From NCBI RefSeq assembly GCF_009765875.1, contig NZ_LMUP01000014.1:682001-746000 (forward strand): a DNA stretch of 64,000 nucleotides, written 5' to 3'. A program made the translations under genes and the position numbers. Shown here piece by piece: positions 43,656 through 53,137 of this stretch. A model generated the notes under the pieces. That model had not been told where the DNA came from and ran no database searches. It saw only the letters and a list, made by a program, of their open reading frames with translations. The first letter of the stretch is position 1. Every line of letters starts with the position of its first letter. The stretch is from Pedobacter sp. L105. GTDB taxonomy: Bacteria; Bacteroidota; Bacteroidia; Sphingobacteriales; Sphingobacteriaceae.

Positions 43656-46031
43656 ATGTTTAAATTAAACTTAAAAATCGCGCTGCGAAACCTTTGGAGA
43701 AATAAAGGCATCACCTCAATCAATGTAGGTGGTTTGGCTATTGCTTTAGCTGCTTTTATTTTGATCGTCATGTATTATACTTATGAAACTGGTTTTGACA
43801 AGACCAATCCAAATTTTAAGAATATTTACATTGTTGGAAGAATCTATCCGGAATTTAAAACCAATTATACCTCGCCGCCATTTGCGAAAGCGATTAAACA
43901 AAACTTTCCTGAAGTAGAACTTGCCGGGCTTACAAAGGAAGGCTCTTTTGAACTCGCTCTAAGAAATGGGAATAAAACTGTCTTCACGAAAAACTTTATA
44001 CAGGCTGATTACAATGCAGCCAAAATTCTTAATTTAATACCTGATGGTGGTTTAGAAAAACCAGCTGGCGAAACGGACCGCCTCAACTATCTAAGTAAGG
44101 AGAGCATGAAAACGTTGTTTCCAGACAAAAAGGATAACAAACCTGAAATGGTTGGCATGGGCAGCAGTACTTCAGGTATAAAGAGTAAGATCAATGGTTC
44201 AATTGTCAATAATTTACAGTCGAATATAACTTTCGATGGCCTTTCCATTGCCAATGAACTAGGACAAGGGGAAACTTACGGGTATAACAATTACACTACC
44301 TATATTCAGGTGAAACCAGGAACTGATATAGCCAATTTGGAGAAAAAAATAACCAATTTATACAAAACAGAATTATTAAAAATTGGGACCAACCAAAAGG
44401 TAATAGATGAAATAAAACACGTTTCTACATTTTTAGACCCTTTAGCTAATCAACATTTGAAACCAAAAGCAGGTAATGATGCACCTTATAAAATCCTGAT
44501 CGCTATTTCTGTACTTGGAATTTTGATTTTAGTAATTGCCTGTATCAATTTTACTAATTTAAGTATTGCCCAGGCAACCAAACGGGCTAAAGAAGTTGGT
44601 GTTAAAAAAGTAATGGGCGCCTATCGTTTTCAGTTGACTACCCAGTTTCTTACGGAGATATTCTTACAATGCCTGGTGGCCACTGTTCTGGCGCTAATTA
44701 TTGCAGAACTGGTATTGCCAGGTTTTAACCATCTCTTCCAGATTAATTTATCTATATGGTCTCTAAACAATGATTTGATTTGGCAGCTTCCCCTCATCTT
44801 ATGTCTGATCACAATTATAGCCGGTATTTATCCCGCCCTGGTTTTGTCGGGTTTTAAACCGGCGGTGGTATTAAAAGGGAATTTCTCTACGAGTAGACAA
44901 AGCTCCTGGTTACAAAATGGTTTACTGGTATTTCAATTCAGCATTGCAGTTGTTTTTATGAGCGGTTTGTTCATTATCAATTCGCAATTAAAATACATGC
45001 ATAGCCAGGATTTAGGCTTTACTGCAAATCAGGTGGTGTACATTAAGAATAATACTTTATTCAACGACCCTTCCAAATTCAAGTCTGTCAGGGAAAAAAT
45101 CCTGAAAATACCCGGAATAAAAACAGCTACAGTAGCTACGAGTGTTCCTGATGGTTCAAAAAATGGAATAAATGGTTATACGGCTAAAGGGGTACAATCC
45201 AACATCGAATTTGTGGATGTAGATTTTGATTATTTCGAAACTCTAAGTATTCAATTAAAGGAAGGCCGCTTCTTTTCAGAGGCGTTTAAAACCGATACGG
45301 CAAACTCAGCCGTGATCAATGAAAGTGCTGTTGCTAAGTTTGGCATCAAAAATCCTGTTGGCCAAACCATTAGAGGTTGCGATATGGATTACAAAATTGT
45401 TGGTGTAGCGAAAGACTTTAAAGCACAGGGATTTGAAAATGCTGTTCAACCAACAATTTATGCGGTTAAAAACCCTTGCGGAAGTTTTAAACTGCAGATC
45501 ATGTTAAAAATTGAGGATGGTAAAATGGCAGGTGCATTGGCTGCCCTGAAAGCCCAGTGGCCCGAAATTAATCCCAAAGATGGTGAAGATTTTCGGTATG
45601 AGTTTTTGGATGAGCTTTATGGCAAACTTTTTAAAAAACAGGAACAGTTACAATCTGTATTTTTTGCGGCTGCAATGCTCACCATTTTCATTGCCATTTT
45701 AGGCTTATTTGCTTTTGCCCAATATATTACGAATGGAAGAATTAAGGAAATAGCAGTGCGTAAAGTGTTAGGAGCAAGTGACATCCAGATTCTGAAGTTG
45801 ATCAATACTTCGTTTTTGGTGATGGTAATTGTAGCCAATTTAATTTCCTGGCCCATAGCCTACATTTTCACCAATAAGTGGCTCGGAACCTTTGCGTATA
45901 GAATTGATTTACCAATTTCCCCTTTTATCATCAGTGCTTTAATCACCATTTTATTAACCGTGATCACCGTTAGCATTCAGGCAAAAAAAGCCGTTAAAGC
46001 TAATCCTGTTGATGCTTTGAAACAGCAATAA
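43656..46031 (+). CDS. FtsX/MacB-type ABC transporter permease
   Basis: This is a 791-residue protein with the standard Bacteroidota layout. TM1 lies near residue 20-42 (SINVGGLAIALAAFILIVMY) and is followed by a large periplasmic MacB_PCD domain. Then comes FtsX block 1 (ISVLGILILVIACINFTNLS, ATKRAKEVGVKKVMGA). A second periplasmic domain and FtsX block 2 (FAQYITNGRIKEIAVRKVLGAS) follow, and the protein ends VKANPVDALKQQ. No ATPase gene is adjacent, as is common for these permeases. Probable roles are export of an antimicrobial, a lipoprotein or a peptide signal. Confidence 0.9.
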   Translation: MFKLNLKIALRNLWRNKGITSINVGGLAIALAAFILIVMYYTYETGFDKTNPNFKNIYIVGRIYPEFKTNYTSPPFAKAIKQNFPEVELAGLTKEGSFELALRNGNKTVFTKNFIQADYNAAKILNLIPDGGLEKPAGETDRLNYLSKESMKTLFPDKKDNKPEMVGMGSSTSGIKSKINGSIVNNLQSNITFDGLSIANELGQGETYGYNNYTTYIQVKPGTDIANLEKKITNLYKTELLKIGTNQKVIDEIKHVSTFLDPLANQHLKPKAGNDAPYKILIAISVLGILILVIACINFTNLSIAQATKRAKEVGVKKVMGAYRFQLTTQFLTEIFLQCLVATVLALIIAELVLPGFNHLFQINLSIWSLNNDLIWQLPLILCLITIIAGIYPALVLSGFKPAVVLKGNFSTSRQSSWLQNGLLVFQFSIAVVFMSGLFIINSQLKYMHSQDLGFTANQVVYIKNNTLFNDPSKFKSVREKILKIPGIKTATVATSVPDGSKNGINGYTAKGVQSNIEFVDVDFDYFETLSIQLKEGRFFSEAFKTDTANSAVINESAVAKFGIKNPVGQTIRGCDMDYKIVGVAKDFKAQGFENAVQPTIYAVKNPCGSFKLQIMLKIEDGKMAGALAALKAQWPEINPKDGEDFRYEFLDELYGKLFKKQEQLQSVFFAAAMLTIFIAILGLFAFAQYITNGRIKEIAVRKVLGASDIQILKLINTSFLVMVIVANLISWPIAYIFTNKWLGTFAYRIDLPISPFIISALITILLTVITVSIQAKKAVKANPVDALKQQ

Positions 46032-46034
46032 GGC

Positions 46035-46388
46035 TCAATACCATTTGAGCCCCCATTGGTGCAGGTCGTCAATGATTTTTAATAGTTCAAGGCCTTTATC
46101 TGTGATAAAATAATGGATACGTTTTGGTGCCTTTTCTTCAATGATTACTTTGTCGATCAGCTCGTCGTCCACTAATTCCGAAAGCCTTTTGCCCAATATC
46201 TGATCGGACAAGGAGGGGAAGGCAAGCTTTAAGGAACTGAATTGTTTAGTGCCTGCGGCAATCTTATGCAGTACCTGCATTTTCCATCGCGGGCTGATAT
46301 CTCTCAACACATCATTTACCTCACAGGCCAGGCTTAAGGCCGTTATGTTGCAGGCATTCGATGTTCCGGGTTTTAACTGACTTGACAT
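46035..46388 (-). CDS. HxlR-family transcriptional regulator
   Basis: This is a 117-residue winged-helix protein (ACEVNDVLRDISPRWKMQVLHKIAAG, LSDQILGKRLSELVDDEL, RIHYFITDKGLELLKIIDDL). Two Cys residues (ACN, ACEV) precede the DNA-binding helices, one near the usual sensor position. It is divergent from a secreted alpha/beta hydrolase, and its stop lies 3 bp from the permease stop. It probably controls the two hydrolases at 46474 and 47372. Confidence 0.85.
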   Translation of the reverse strand: MSSQLKPGTSNACNITALSLACEVNDVLRDISPRWKMQVLHKIAAGTKQFSSLKLAFPSLSDQILGKRLSELVDDELIDKVIIEEKAPKRIHYFITDKGLELLKIIDDLHQWGLKWY

Positions 46389-46406
46389 GGTCCTGGTTTA
46401 AGGTAT

Positions 46407-46424
46407 ACTCACTTTAGGGTGAGT
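46407..46424. promoter_or_regulatory. Inverted repeat in the second HxlR divergent region
   Basis: ACTCAC-TTTAGG-GTGAGT lies 19 bp upstream of the HxlR start and about 50 bp upstream of the hydrolase. It is a perfect 6-bp inverted repeat and a candidate HxlR operator. Confidence 0.45.
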
Positions 46425-46473
46425 TATTGTTTGGCAGATCGCGTCGGGCGACCTTTGAACAAAATAAAACATT

Positions 46474-47277
46474 ATGAAATCATTTATCATTAGTAAAAAG
46501 TCATTTTATACCGTACTGGTTTTACTGGTATCATTTTTTAATTCCAATGCGCAATCTGGCGGGAAGCAACCTGTTTTTGTTTTAGTCCACGGGGCATTTC
46601 ACGGGGGCTGGTGCTGGCAGAGAGTGAGCAGGGAGCTGCGTGCAAAGGGAGATCTTGTTTACGCTCCAACGCTCAGCGGTCTTGCAGAACATAAAAACAC
46701 TTTAAATGCCCAAATCGATCTGAATACCCATATTACAGACATCGTAAACTTTATCATTGAAGAAGACCTGCACAATGTAGTATTAGTTGGTCATAGTTAT
46801 GCAGGGGCAGTAATAGCGGGTGTTGCGGACAGGATACCTGAAAGGTTATCCAAACTGGTTTTCCTTGATGCGATGTTGATGAAAAACGGACAAAGTGCGC
46901 TCGACGTTAGTCCGGATGATATCAGGCAGTATTTCATCAAGGCGACAACGGATTTTGACAAAGGCTTAAGTATCCCGTTCTTTACCAGTGACTTTTTTGG
47001 CGTGACAAACACCGCCGATATCAAATGGGTAAATGACCGCCTAACCAACCAGCCTTTCAGAACGTTTTCTCAGCCTTTGGTATTAAAACATCCTTATGGT
47101 AACCATTTGCCATTAACTTACATTGCTTGTACCGCACCAGAACTTCGTGCGATTCAACCTTTTGCAGAGATGACAAAAAAGAGTAAAGACTGGAAATATC
47201 TTGAACTTAAGACCGGTCATGACGCCATGATCACTATGCCTGTTGAGCTTGCTCAGCTGTTACAGTCATTAAATTAA
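46474..47277 (+). CDS. Secreted alpha/beta hydrolase
   Basis: This is a 267-residue protein with a signal peptide (FYTVLVLLVSFFNSNA-Q). It has the hydroxynitrile lyase/methylesterase-like pattern: FVLVHGAFHGGWCWQRVSREL, VVLVGHSYAGAVIAGVADRI (nucleophile Ser in GHSYAG), and a C-terminal LKTGHDAMITMP (His). This small-esterase group includes SABP2/MES-like and EstC proteins. The substrate is unknown. It is divergent from the HxlR gene and followed by a second hydrolase 94 bp later. Confidence 0.85.
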   Translation: MKSFIISKKSFYTVLVLLVSFFNSNAQSGGKQPVFVLVHGAFHGGWCWQRVSRELRAKGDLVYAPTLSGLAEHKNTLNAQIDLNTHITDIVNFIIEEDLHNVVLVGHSYAGAVIAGVADRIPERLSKLVFLDAMLMKNGQSALDVSPDDIRQYFIKATTDFDKGLSIPFFTSDFFGVTNTADIKWVNDRLTNQPFRTFSQPLVLKHPYGNHLPLTYIACTAPELRAIQPFAEMTKKSKDWKYLELKTGHDAMITMPVELAQLLQSLN

Positions 47278-47371
47278 ACCATTTCAAAAGCCTTCCGGAT
47301 AAATATTTGGTTCAGGCGAACAACCAAATCAAAAACGAGTTGTTTAATAAAAAGCTAATAAGAGGATTCAT

Positions 47372-48289
47372 ATGACCACATCTAAAGAGGTAAATTCCAT
47401 TAAAGAAAATAGTCCGGAAGGCTTAATCAGTGGTTTTGAACGACGCAAAATAATGGGTGCAGGAACGGAAATCGACGTTCTGGTAGGAGGATCAGGACCA
47501 CCATTGCTCTTGTTACATGGTTATCCGCAAACACGTTTATGCTGGAAAAATGTTGCGCTGGAATTGCTTGACAGTTATACCCTGGTCATTCCTGACCTCC
47601 GGGGTTATGGCCGGTCGGGCAAACCTGAGCCTGGTGAAAATCATATCAATTATTCGAAACGGGTGATGGCCAGCGATCAGGTAATGATTATGAAGGAATT
47701 GGGATTTGAAACTTTTTACGCTGCCGGCCATGACCGCGGCGGACGTGTAGCCTATAGACTTGCTTTAGACTATCCTGATTTGGTATTAAAATTGGCTGTT
47801 TTAGATATCGTGCCGACGCTTGATGCCTGGGAGGGTATAAACGCAAGTAAAGGGATGAACATGTGGCATTGGTTTTTCCTTGCCCAGGATAAAGAAATAG
47901 CTGAACATTTTATCAATAAAGACCCTGAGTTTTTCATCAGGTGGACACTTTCCTCTCAGGCAGCTGAAAATTTCGAATTTGATCAGGACTGTTTGGATGA
48001 CTACATCCAGTGTGCTTTGAATCCGGCTGTCATTAAAGGGATGTGTGAAGATTATCGCGCTTCGTGGACACTGGATAAAGACATCGATCAACATGACTTT
48101 GGAAAAGTGAAAATTGCCTGCCCTTTTTTAGTGCTTTGGGGTGAGAAAGGGAATCTCGCTGGTGCCGATCCAATCGCTGTCTGGAATAAATGGGGCGGTA
48201 ACGTACAGGGAAAAGAAGTACCCGGAGGTCATCTGGTACCTGAGGAAGCTGTAGCCGAAACTATCAGTGAATTGCGCAAATTCTTTTGA
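47372..48289 (+). CDS. Haloacetate dehalogenase/epoxide hydrolase-like alpha/beta hydrolase
   Basis: This is a 305-residue cytosolic protein. It has LLLLHGYPQTRLCWKNVA (oxyanion HGYPQ), VIPDLRGYGRSGKPEPGEN and AAGHDRGGRVAYRLALDYPD. There the nucleophile is Asp (GHDRGG), as in fluoroacetate dehalogenase and epoxide hydrolases rather than in serine esterases. RASWTLDKDID carries part of the lid, and PGGHLVPEEA the catalytic His. The sequence as a whole resembles the haloacetate dehalogenase group. Real halide activity cannot be told from sequence. It probably belongs to the HxlR-controlled unit with the preceding gene. Confidence 0.85.
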   Translation: MTTSKEVNSIKENSPEGLISGFERRKIMGAGTEIDVLVGGSGPPLLLLHGYPQTRLCWKNVALELLDSYTLVIPDLRGYGRSGKPEPGENHINYSKRVMASDQVMIMKELGFETFYAAGHDRGGRVAYRLALDYPDLVLKLAVLDIVPTLDAWEGINASKGMNMWHWFFLAQDKEIAEHFINKDPEFFIRWTLSSQAAENFEFDQDCLDDYIQCALNPAVIKGMCEDYRASWTLDKDIDQHDFGKVKIACPFLVLWGEKGNLAGADPIAVWNKWGGNVQGKEVPGGHLVPEEAVAETISELRKFF

Positions 48290-48323
48290 TGAGCCTGTTT
48301 CAATTTAAGCGTTTATGAATTTG

Positions 48324-48890
48324 TTATATTGCCGACATAGCTTTAATTGTTCTATTCAGTGCCCTTAAGGTAATACCCAGATAATCTGCAATATCCTGCT
48401 TTGAGATCACCTTTTCCAGGTCAGGAAATTTCATTTTTAACCTCATTAGTTTCTCTTCAATGGTGTGGGATTGATTATAGGAATGTCGTGTTGCCTTATA
48501 TTTTAATTTTGAGATCAAAGCCCCGATAAAAAGCCGGTTGAATTTTTTATCCTGATCAAGCAATTGAAGAAAATCACTTTTTTGAATTTTATAAACGCTT
48601 ACCATGTCAATCGCTTTAATGGTACAATAACTGAAACTATCATCCATTAATTCAATTTCGCCGAAAAGCTCTCCTTCGCCAAAAAACTCCTGGATAAAGT
48701 TGTTGCCCGTGTCTGTGGTAAGATAACATTTAACCATCCCGCTTTTCATGATATATACTGAAAATACCTTTTTACCTTCAATCAGGATTTCCTGTGATGG
48801 GGCAAAGTGATGTTCGCTAAATGAATGATCAGACCCTGAAAGGACTAAATTAGTAATGTAGTTGAATAGTTCTTTATTCGTTCTTATCAT
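48324..48890 (-). CDS. Crp/Fnr-family transcriptional regulator
   Basis: This is a 188-residue protein. The cyclic-nucleotide-binding-like barrel shows FSVYIMKSGMVKCYL, FFGEGELFGEIELMDD (closer to the phosphate-binding cassette than in the other Crp-like gene here) and SVYKIQKSDFLQLL. The HTH is KQDIADYLGITLRALNRTIKA. It is divergent from the HD-domain gene and convergent with the dehalogenase-like gene. A palindrome in its 5' region suggests autoregulation. Confidence 0.85.
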   Translation of the reverse strand: MIRTNKELFNYITNLVLSGSDHSFSEHHFAPSQEILIEGKKVFSVYIMKSGMVKCYLTTDTGNNFIQEFFGEGELFGEIELMDDSFSYCTIKAIDMVSVYKIQKSDFLQLLDQDKKFNRLFIGALISKLKYKATRHSYNQSHTIEEKLMRLKMKFPDLEKVISKQDIADYLGITLRALNRTIKAMSAI

Positions 48891-48899
48891 TTACGGCGT

Positions 48900-48913
48900 A
48901 GGACAAATGTCCT
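48900..48913 (-). promoter_or_regulatory. Palindrome just upstream of the Crp/Fnr gene
   Basis: AGGACA-AA-TGTCCT is a perfect 6-bp inverted repeat ending 10 bp before the start codon. It is well placed for an autoregulatory site. Confidence 0.4.
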
Positions 48914-49051
48914 TTATGTTGTCAAACCAGAATGCTTCCTTTGCAATTATATTATAAAATCAGAATATAAAGAAACCATCGTGATTTTACAGGTCTCAAA
49001 ATTAACGGAAATCAGGATAGCTTCATCACAAATTACAAACAAATAGTAACG

Positions 49052-49633
49052 ATGAAAGAATTGAGCAGGCTAATGAAACAAATGGAGTTTATTAAGGAAA
49101 TTGATAAACTGAAGTACATACAGCGTAAAACTAAATTATTTAACAGCGACAGGCATGAGAATGATGCTGAGCATAGCTGGCACCTGGCGATGATGGTAAT
49201 GGTCTTGTCTGAATATGCCAATGCGCCTATCGATACCCTTAAAGTTCTGAAAATGGTACTGTTGCATGATATTGTTGAAATTGATGCAGGAGATACTTTT
49301 CTTTATGATACCACAAAAAATCATAGCAATACGGATGAAGAGTTAATTGCTGCACACCGTATTTTCGGCATTCTGCCGGAAGACATGACGAAAGATTTTA
49401 TAGAGATCTGGATAGAGTTTGAAAACGGGGAAACCAATGACGCCAAATTTGCCAAAGCAATTGACAGGCTGGAGCCTATTCTTCAAAACCTTTCTAACCA
49501 GGGTGGAACATGGACTGAATTTAATGTTCCTTTTGACATCGTTTATCAAAAAATTGATAAGATAAAAGATGGCTCAAGCTTTTTGTGGGATCATATTGAT
49601 GAGCTGATTCAGGAGTTTAGAGATCAAGCATAA
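49052..49633 (+). CDS. HD-domain phosphohydrolase (YfbR/HDDC2-like)
   Basis: This is a 193-residue protein. The HD motifs are NDAEHSWHLAMMVMVL (first His), MVLLHDIVEIDAGDTFLYD (HD pair plus EIxxGD) and AKAIDRLEPILQNL (last Asp). The layout is that of 5'-deoxynucleotidases of the YfbR/HDDC2 group, which remove phosphate from dNMPs. All metal ligands are present. A later Met (MKQMEF) is a possible start. It is divergent from the Crp/Fnr gene. Confidence 0.82.
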   Translation: MKELSRLMKQMEFIKEIDKLKYIQRKTKLFNSDRHENDAEHSWHLAMMVMVLSEYANAPIDTLKVLKMVLLHDIVEIDAGDTFLYDTTKNHSNTDEELIAAHRIFGILPEDMTKDFIEIWIEFENGETNDAKFAKAIDRLEPILQNLSNQGGTWTEFNVPFDIVYQKIDKIKDGSSFLWDHIDELIQEFRDQA

Positions 49634-49997
49634 ATTGGCTGTCATACCAATAAATGTCACCAAACCTTTTCGCCAGCAGAAGATTTCACAACCGCAAAGG
49701 AATAGACATACAATTGGAAGCTGCAATTAGAGCATTAAAAAAATAAGGTATTTCCAAATATTTGGTAGCAAGGTAAAAATTCTATTGGTTTTGTTACAAT
49801 AAAAGCTTAATCCTCCTCTTAACTTAACAATGTCTTAACGTTGATAGTCTACATTTACAAGAATATCAGTTGTTGTTTATGGTTAAGTTTTGTGGATAAC
49901 ATTGTTATGCACAGCATTTTTTGGGATTCACCAGAATCATAGTAAGCTTTACGCTTCCTGTATAACCGGCAATTGAAAAATATAACTTGTATAAACT
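49634..49997. other. Intergenic region without a supported gene
   Basis: About 360 bp. A short frame near 49676-49745 reads RKGIDIQLEAAIRALKK and stops, like the end of a lost gene, but has no start. No terminator hairpin or exact promoter consensus was found in front of the gene at 49998. Confidence 0.4.
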
Positions 49998-52448
49998 ATG
50001 TTACCTAAAAAAATTCTTTGCCTGGCAATATTATTGATTACCTGTAACAGGTTAGTTCAGGCACAAGATCTTGCCACTATAGAGCATAACAGAGTGAAAT
50101 TGCCCAATGGCTGGTCGCTGACACCAATTGGTAAAAGTCTTCCCCTGGGAGATTTGCCTTTAAATATCGCTGTAAGCAAAAATCATCATTATGCTGCGGT
50201 TACCAATAACGGCCAGAGCGTTCAAACTATTCAATTGCTGGATGCCCGCACAGATTGCGAACTGGACAAGGTGCTCATTCATAAGGCCTGGGGTGGACTG
50301 GTTTTTAGTGCAGATGAAAAGTCACTTTATGCCTCTGGTGGTGATGACAACTGGATTATCCGTTATGCGATTACCAATGATAAACTGGTAGCAGCAGATA
50401 CGATCCGACTTGGGGAACCATGGGGTAAAAAAGCAAATTCGGCATCTATTTCTCCTACAGGATTGGCGCTGGATGATAAACACGGCATTCTATATGTGGT
50501 GACCAAGCTGGACAACAGTCTGTATGTCATTGATCTCAAAACAAAAACCATCCGTCAGCAGATCAAACTGGGTACAGAAGCTTATACCTGTTTGTTATCG
50601 CCAGACTTATCAAAACTATATATCAGTCTTTGGGGCGGGGACAAGGTAGCTATATTTGACACGAAAGAAGCAAGGGTGGTCGATACCATTGCCGTAGGCG
50701 ATAACCCAAATGACCTTAGCATCTCCCGAAATGGAAAATATCTGTATGTGGCCAATGCGAATGATAATACCGTTTCTGTAATTGATCTGCGAAAAGGTAA
50801 GGTATTGGAAACGCTGAACACGGCTGTATCGCCAACACCTTTAAGCGGAACCACCAGCAACTCGGTAGCTTTAAGTAAAGACGACAAAACTTTATATATT
50901 GCCAATGCAGATAACAATTGCCTGGCTGTTTTTGATGTAACAAAACCAGGTTCCAGTCAGTCATTAGGCTTTGTGCCTACAGGCTGGTATCCCAGCGTGG
51001 TGCGCGTTATTGATAATAAACTGTACGTAGCTAATGCCAAAGGTTTTTCATCACTGCCCAATCCGCATGGACCCAACCCCGCAGCCAAAAACCAAACCGT
51101 GGTACTTCATGGGGGCGATCCATTCAGGCCGTCACGTACGGAATATATCGGTGGTGGATTACTGATGGGTAGCCTGAGCATCATTCCTGTGCCAACCGAA
51201 AAAGAAATGCCGGTTTACTCGGCGGCGGTAGTTCACAATACACCTTATCACAGGGAGCAGGAAGCGGATGCCGATGGTGAAGCCGGGAATCCTGTTCCTA
51301 CTAAAGTAGGTGCTTCATCACCAATTAAATATGTCTTTTATGTGATTCAGGAAAACCGGACCTATGATCAGGTACTGTCTGACCTACCCAAGGGGAATGG
51401 CGATACCAGTTTGCTGTTATTTGGAAAGCGTATTACACCCAATCACCATGCACTGGCAGAAAACTTTGTGTTGCTGGATAATTTTTATGTAGATGGCGAG
51501 GTGAGTGCCGACGGGCATAATTGGAGCCTGGGCGCCTATGCCACAGATTATATGGAAAAGAACTGGCCAACCAGTTATGGCAACCGCGGCCCCGGGGCTG
51601 TTGGCCCGACTGCTCATAACAAGTTGTACATCTGGGACCAGGCCAAACGTTCTAACATAACTTTTCGCACCTATGGCGAATTTATCAATGCCGATAATAC
51701 GCCGCAAATAGCTGTATTGAAAGACCACTTTAACAAGTCTTATCCTACCCATGATCTTCGTGATCCGGATACGTTGCGTTATAAGGCCTGGGAGTCTGAT
51801 TTTGACTCATTGATGAATATTAACGCACTGCCAAGGTTAAATACCGTACGTATGCTTTCAGACCATACTGAAGGAACCAGTGCAGGCAGGCCTACACCTT
51901 TTGCCCATGTAGCGGATAACGACCTTGCTGTAGGGAAGTTAGTAGAGCACATCAGCAAAAGCGCTATATGGAAAAATAGTGTGATATTTATTGTAGAAGA
52001 CGACGCACAGAATGGCCCCGATCACGTGGATGCCCATCGCTCACCTGCATATATTGCCGGGGGATTTGTAAAACGCAACTTTACAGATCATACCATGTAC
52101 TCTACCTCATCGGTATTGCGTACTATAGAAATGATTCTTGGCCTTCCACCAATGACACAGTATGACGCTTCGGCCGCATCCATGTGGCGCTGCTTTAGCA
52201 AAATACCAGATAGCACACCGTTTAGAAGTTTGCCATCAAACATTAATCTTAATGACCTTAACCCTAGAGGCACAAAACTTGCGGCCATGGCCAAAGGGCT
52301 AGATTTTACGGCTGTTGACCGCGTGCCTGATGAGATCATGAACAGTATGATATGGAAAGCAATTAAAGGTGAAAATGCAACTGTACCAACTCCTGTACGT
52401 GCGGCTTTTGTAAAAGCAATTCAAAAAGACGATGACGACGATAAGTAA
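49998..52448 (+). CDS. YncE-like beta-propeller fused to an alkaline phosphatase-superfamily domain
   Basis: This is an 816-residue secreted protein (signal peptide ending near LVQA-Q). Residues about 45-370 are YncE/NHL-type propeller blades (LYVVTKLDNSLYVIDLKTKT, LYVANANDNTVSVIDLRKGK, LYIANADNNCLAVFDV). Residues about 440-780 form a phosphoesterase domain of the acid phosphatase/phospholipase C type (KYVFYVIQENRTYDQVLSDL, HHALAENFVLLDNFYVDGEV, IFIVEDDAQNGPDHVDAHRS). The last residues are acidic (KDDDDDK). It is probably periplasmic or surface-attached. It may cleave phosphate esters; the exact substrate is unknown. Confidence 0.88.
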   Translation: MLPKKILCLAILLITCNRLVQAQDLATIEHNRVKLPNGWSLTPIGKSLPLGDLPLNIAVSKNHHYAAVTNNGQSVQTIQLLDARTDCELDKVLIHKAWGGLVFSADEKSLYASGGDDNWIIRYAITNDKLVAADTIRLGEPWGKKANSASISPTGLALDDKHGILYVVTKLDNSLYVIDLKTKTIRQQIKLGTEAYTCLLSPDLSKLYISLWGGDKVAIFDTKEARVVDTIAVGDNPNDLSISRNGKYLYVANANDNTVSVIDLRKGKVLETLNTAVSPTPLSGTTSNSVALSKDDKTLYIANADNNCLAVFDVTKPGSSQSLGFVPTGWYPSVVRVIDNKLYVANAKGFSSLPNPHGPNPAAKNQTVVLHGGDPFRPSRTEYIGGGLLMGSLSIIPVPTEKEMPVYSAAVVHNTPYHREQEADADGEAGNPVPTKVGASSPIKYVFYVIQENRTYDQVLSDLPKGNGDTSLLLFGKRITPNHHALAENFVLLDNFYVDGEVSADGHNWSLGAYATDYMEKNWPTSYGNRGPGAVGPTAHNKLYIWDQAKRSNITFRTYGEFINADNTPQIAVLKDHFNKSYPTHDLRDPDTLRYKAWESDFDSLMNINALPRLNTVRMLSDHTEGTSAGRPTPFAHVADNDLAVGKLVEHISKSAIWKNSVIFIVEDDAQNGPDHVDAHRSPAYIAGGFVKRNFTDHTMYSTSSVLRTIEMILGLPPMTQYDASAASMWRCFSKIPDSTPFRSLPSNINLNDLNPRGTKLAAMAKGLDFTAVDRVPDEIMNSMIWKAIKGENATVPTPVRAAFVKAIQKDDDDDK

Positions 52449-52471
52449 AAGGGAATATCACCGGCCATACC

Positions 52472-53137
52472 CTATGATTTTAAGTAGAAGTGCAGGTTTA
52501 CCAAGTTATTTTTGATGGCATAGATAACCAATCCGGCAGTATTTTTTACACTGGTCTTCAGGATTAAGCTGTTGCGGTGTCCTTCTACTGTCCGCTCACT
52601 AATGAAAAGCTTTTTTGCAATATCTTTAGTAGAGAGCTCTTCACAAATGCATTGTAAAATTTCTTCTTCCCTTTTGGTGAAATCGGTTGTTAATGACGTC
52701 CTTTTTCTGGCTCCGTTGAAGTTGTTAAACAGGACTTTTGTAATGTTATCATTGAAATAAAAGCCCTTTTCGATAGTTAACCTGATCGTTTTTTCTACCT
52801 CTTCTGGTGAAGCACTTTTTACAATATAACTGTTGGCGCCTAATTCTATCAACCTGATGATAAACCTTTCTTCCTCATGGATGGAGAGGATGATCACTTT
52901 TAGCAATGGATATCTTTCTTTCACCAGCTTCATGATTTCCATTCCGTTCATCCCGGGAAGGTTCAGATCTAAAAGAAGGATATCAGTGTTTTCATTTAGC
53001 TCCTTCAATAGCTCCATGGCGTGGCTGCCGCTTCCGGCTTCCCATAAAATGTTAAAGCCTTCCTGTTTTTCCAGGAGTGCGATCATCCCTTTACGGAAAA
53101 GCAACTGATCATCGATGATACCTATATTAATCTGCAT
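52472..53137 (-). CDS. NarL/LuxR-type response regulator
   Basis: This is a 221-residue protein. The receiver domain has INIGIIDDQLLFRKGMIALL (acidic pocket), DILLLDLNLPGMNGMEIM (phospho-Asp), VIILSIHEEERF and SYIVKSASPEEV. The LuxR HTH has LTTDFTKREEEILQCICEEL, STKDIAKKLFISERTVEGHR and SLILKTSVKNTAGLVIYAI. It is the last gene of a three-gene operon with a histidine kinase (11-nt overlap) and a membrane protein. Confidence 0.92.
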   Translation of the reverse strand: MQINIGIIDDQLLFRKGMIALLEKQEGFNILWEAGSGSHAMELLKELNENTDILLLDLNLPGMNGMEIMKLVKERYPLLKVIILSIHEEERFIIRLIELGANSYIVKSASPEEVEKTIRLTIEKGFYFNDNITKVLFNNFNGARKRTSLTTDFTKREEEILQCICEELSTKDIAKKLFISERTVEGHRNSLILKTSVKNTAGLVIYAIKNNLVNLHFYLKS

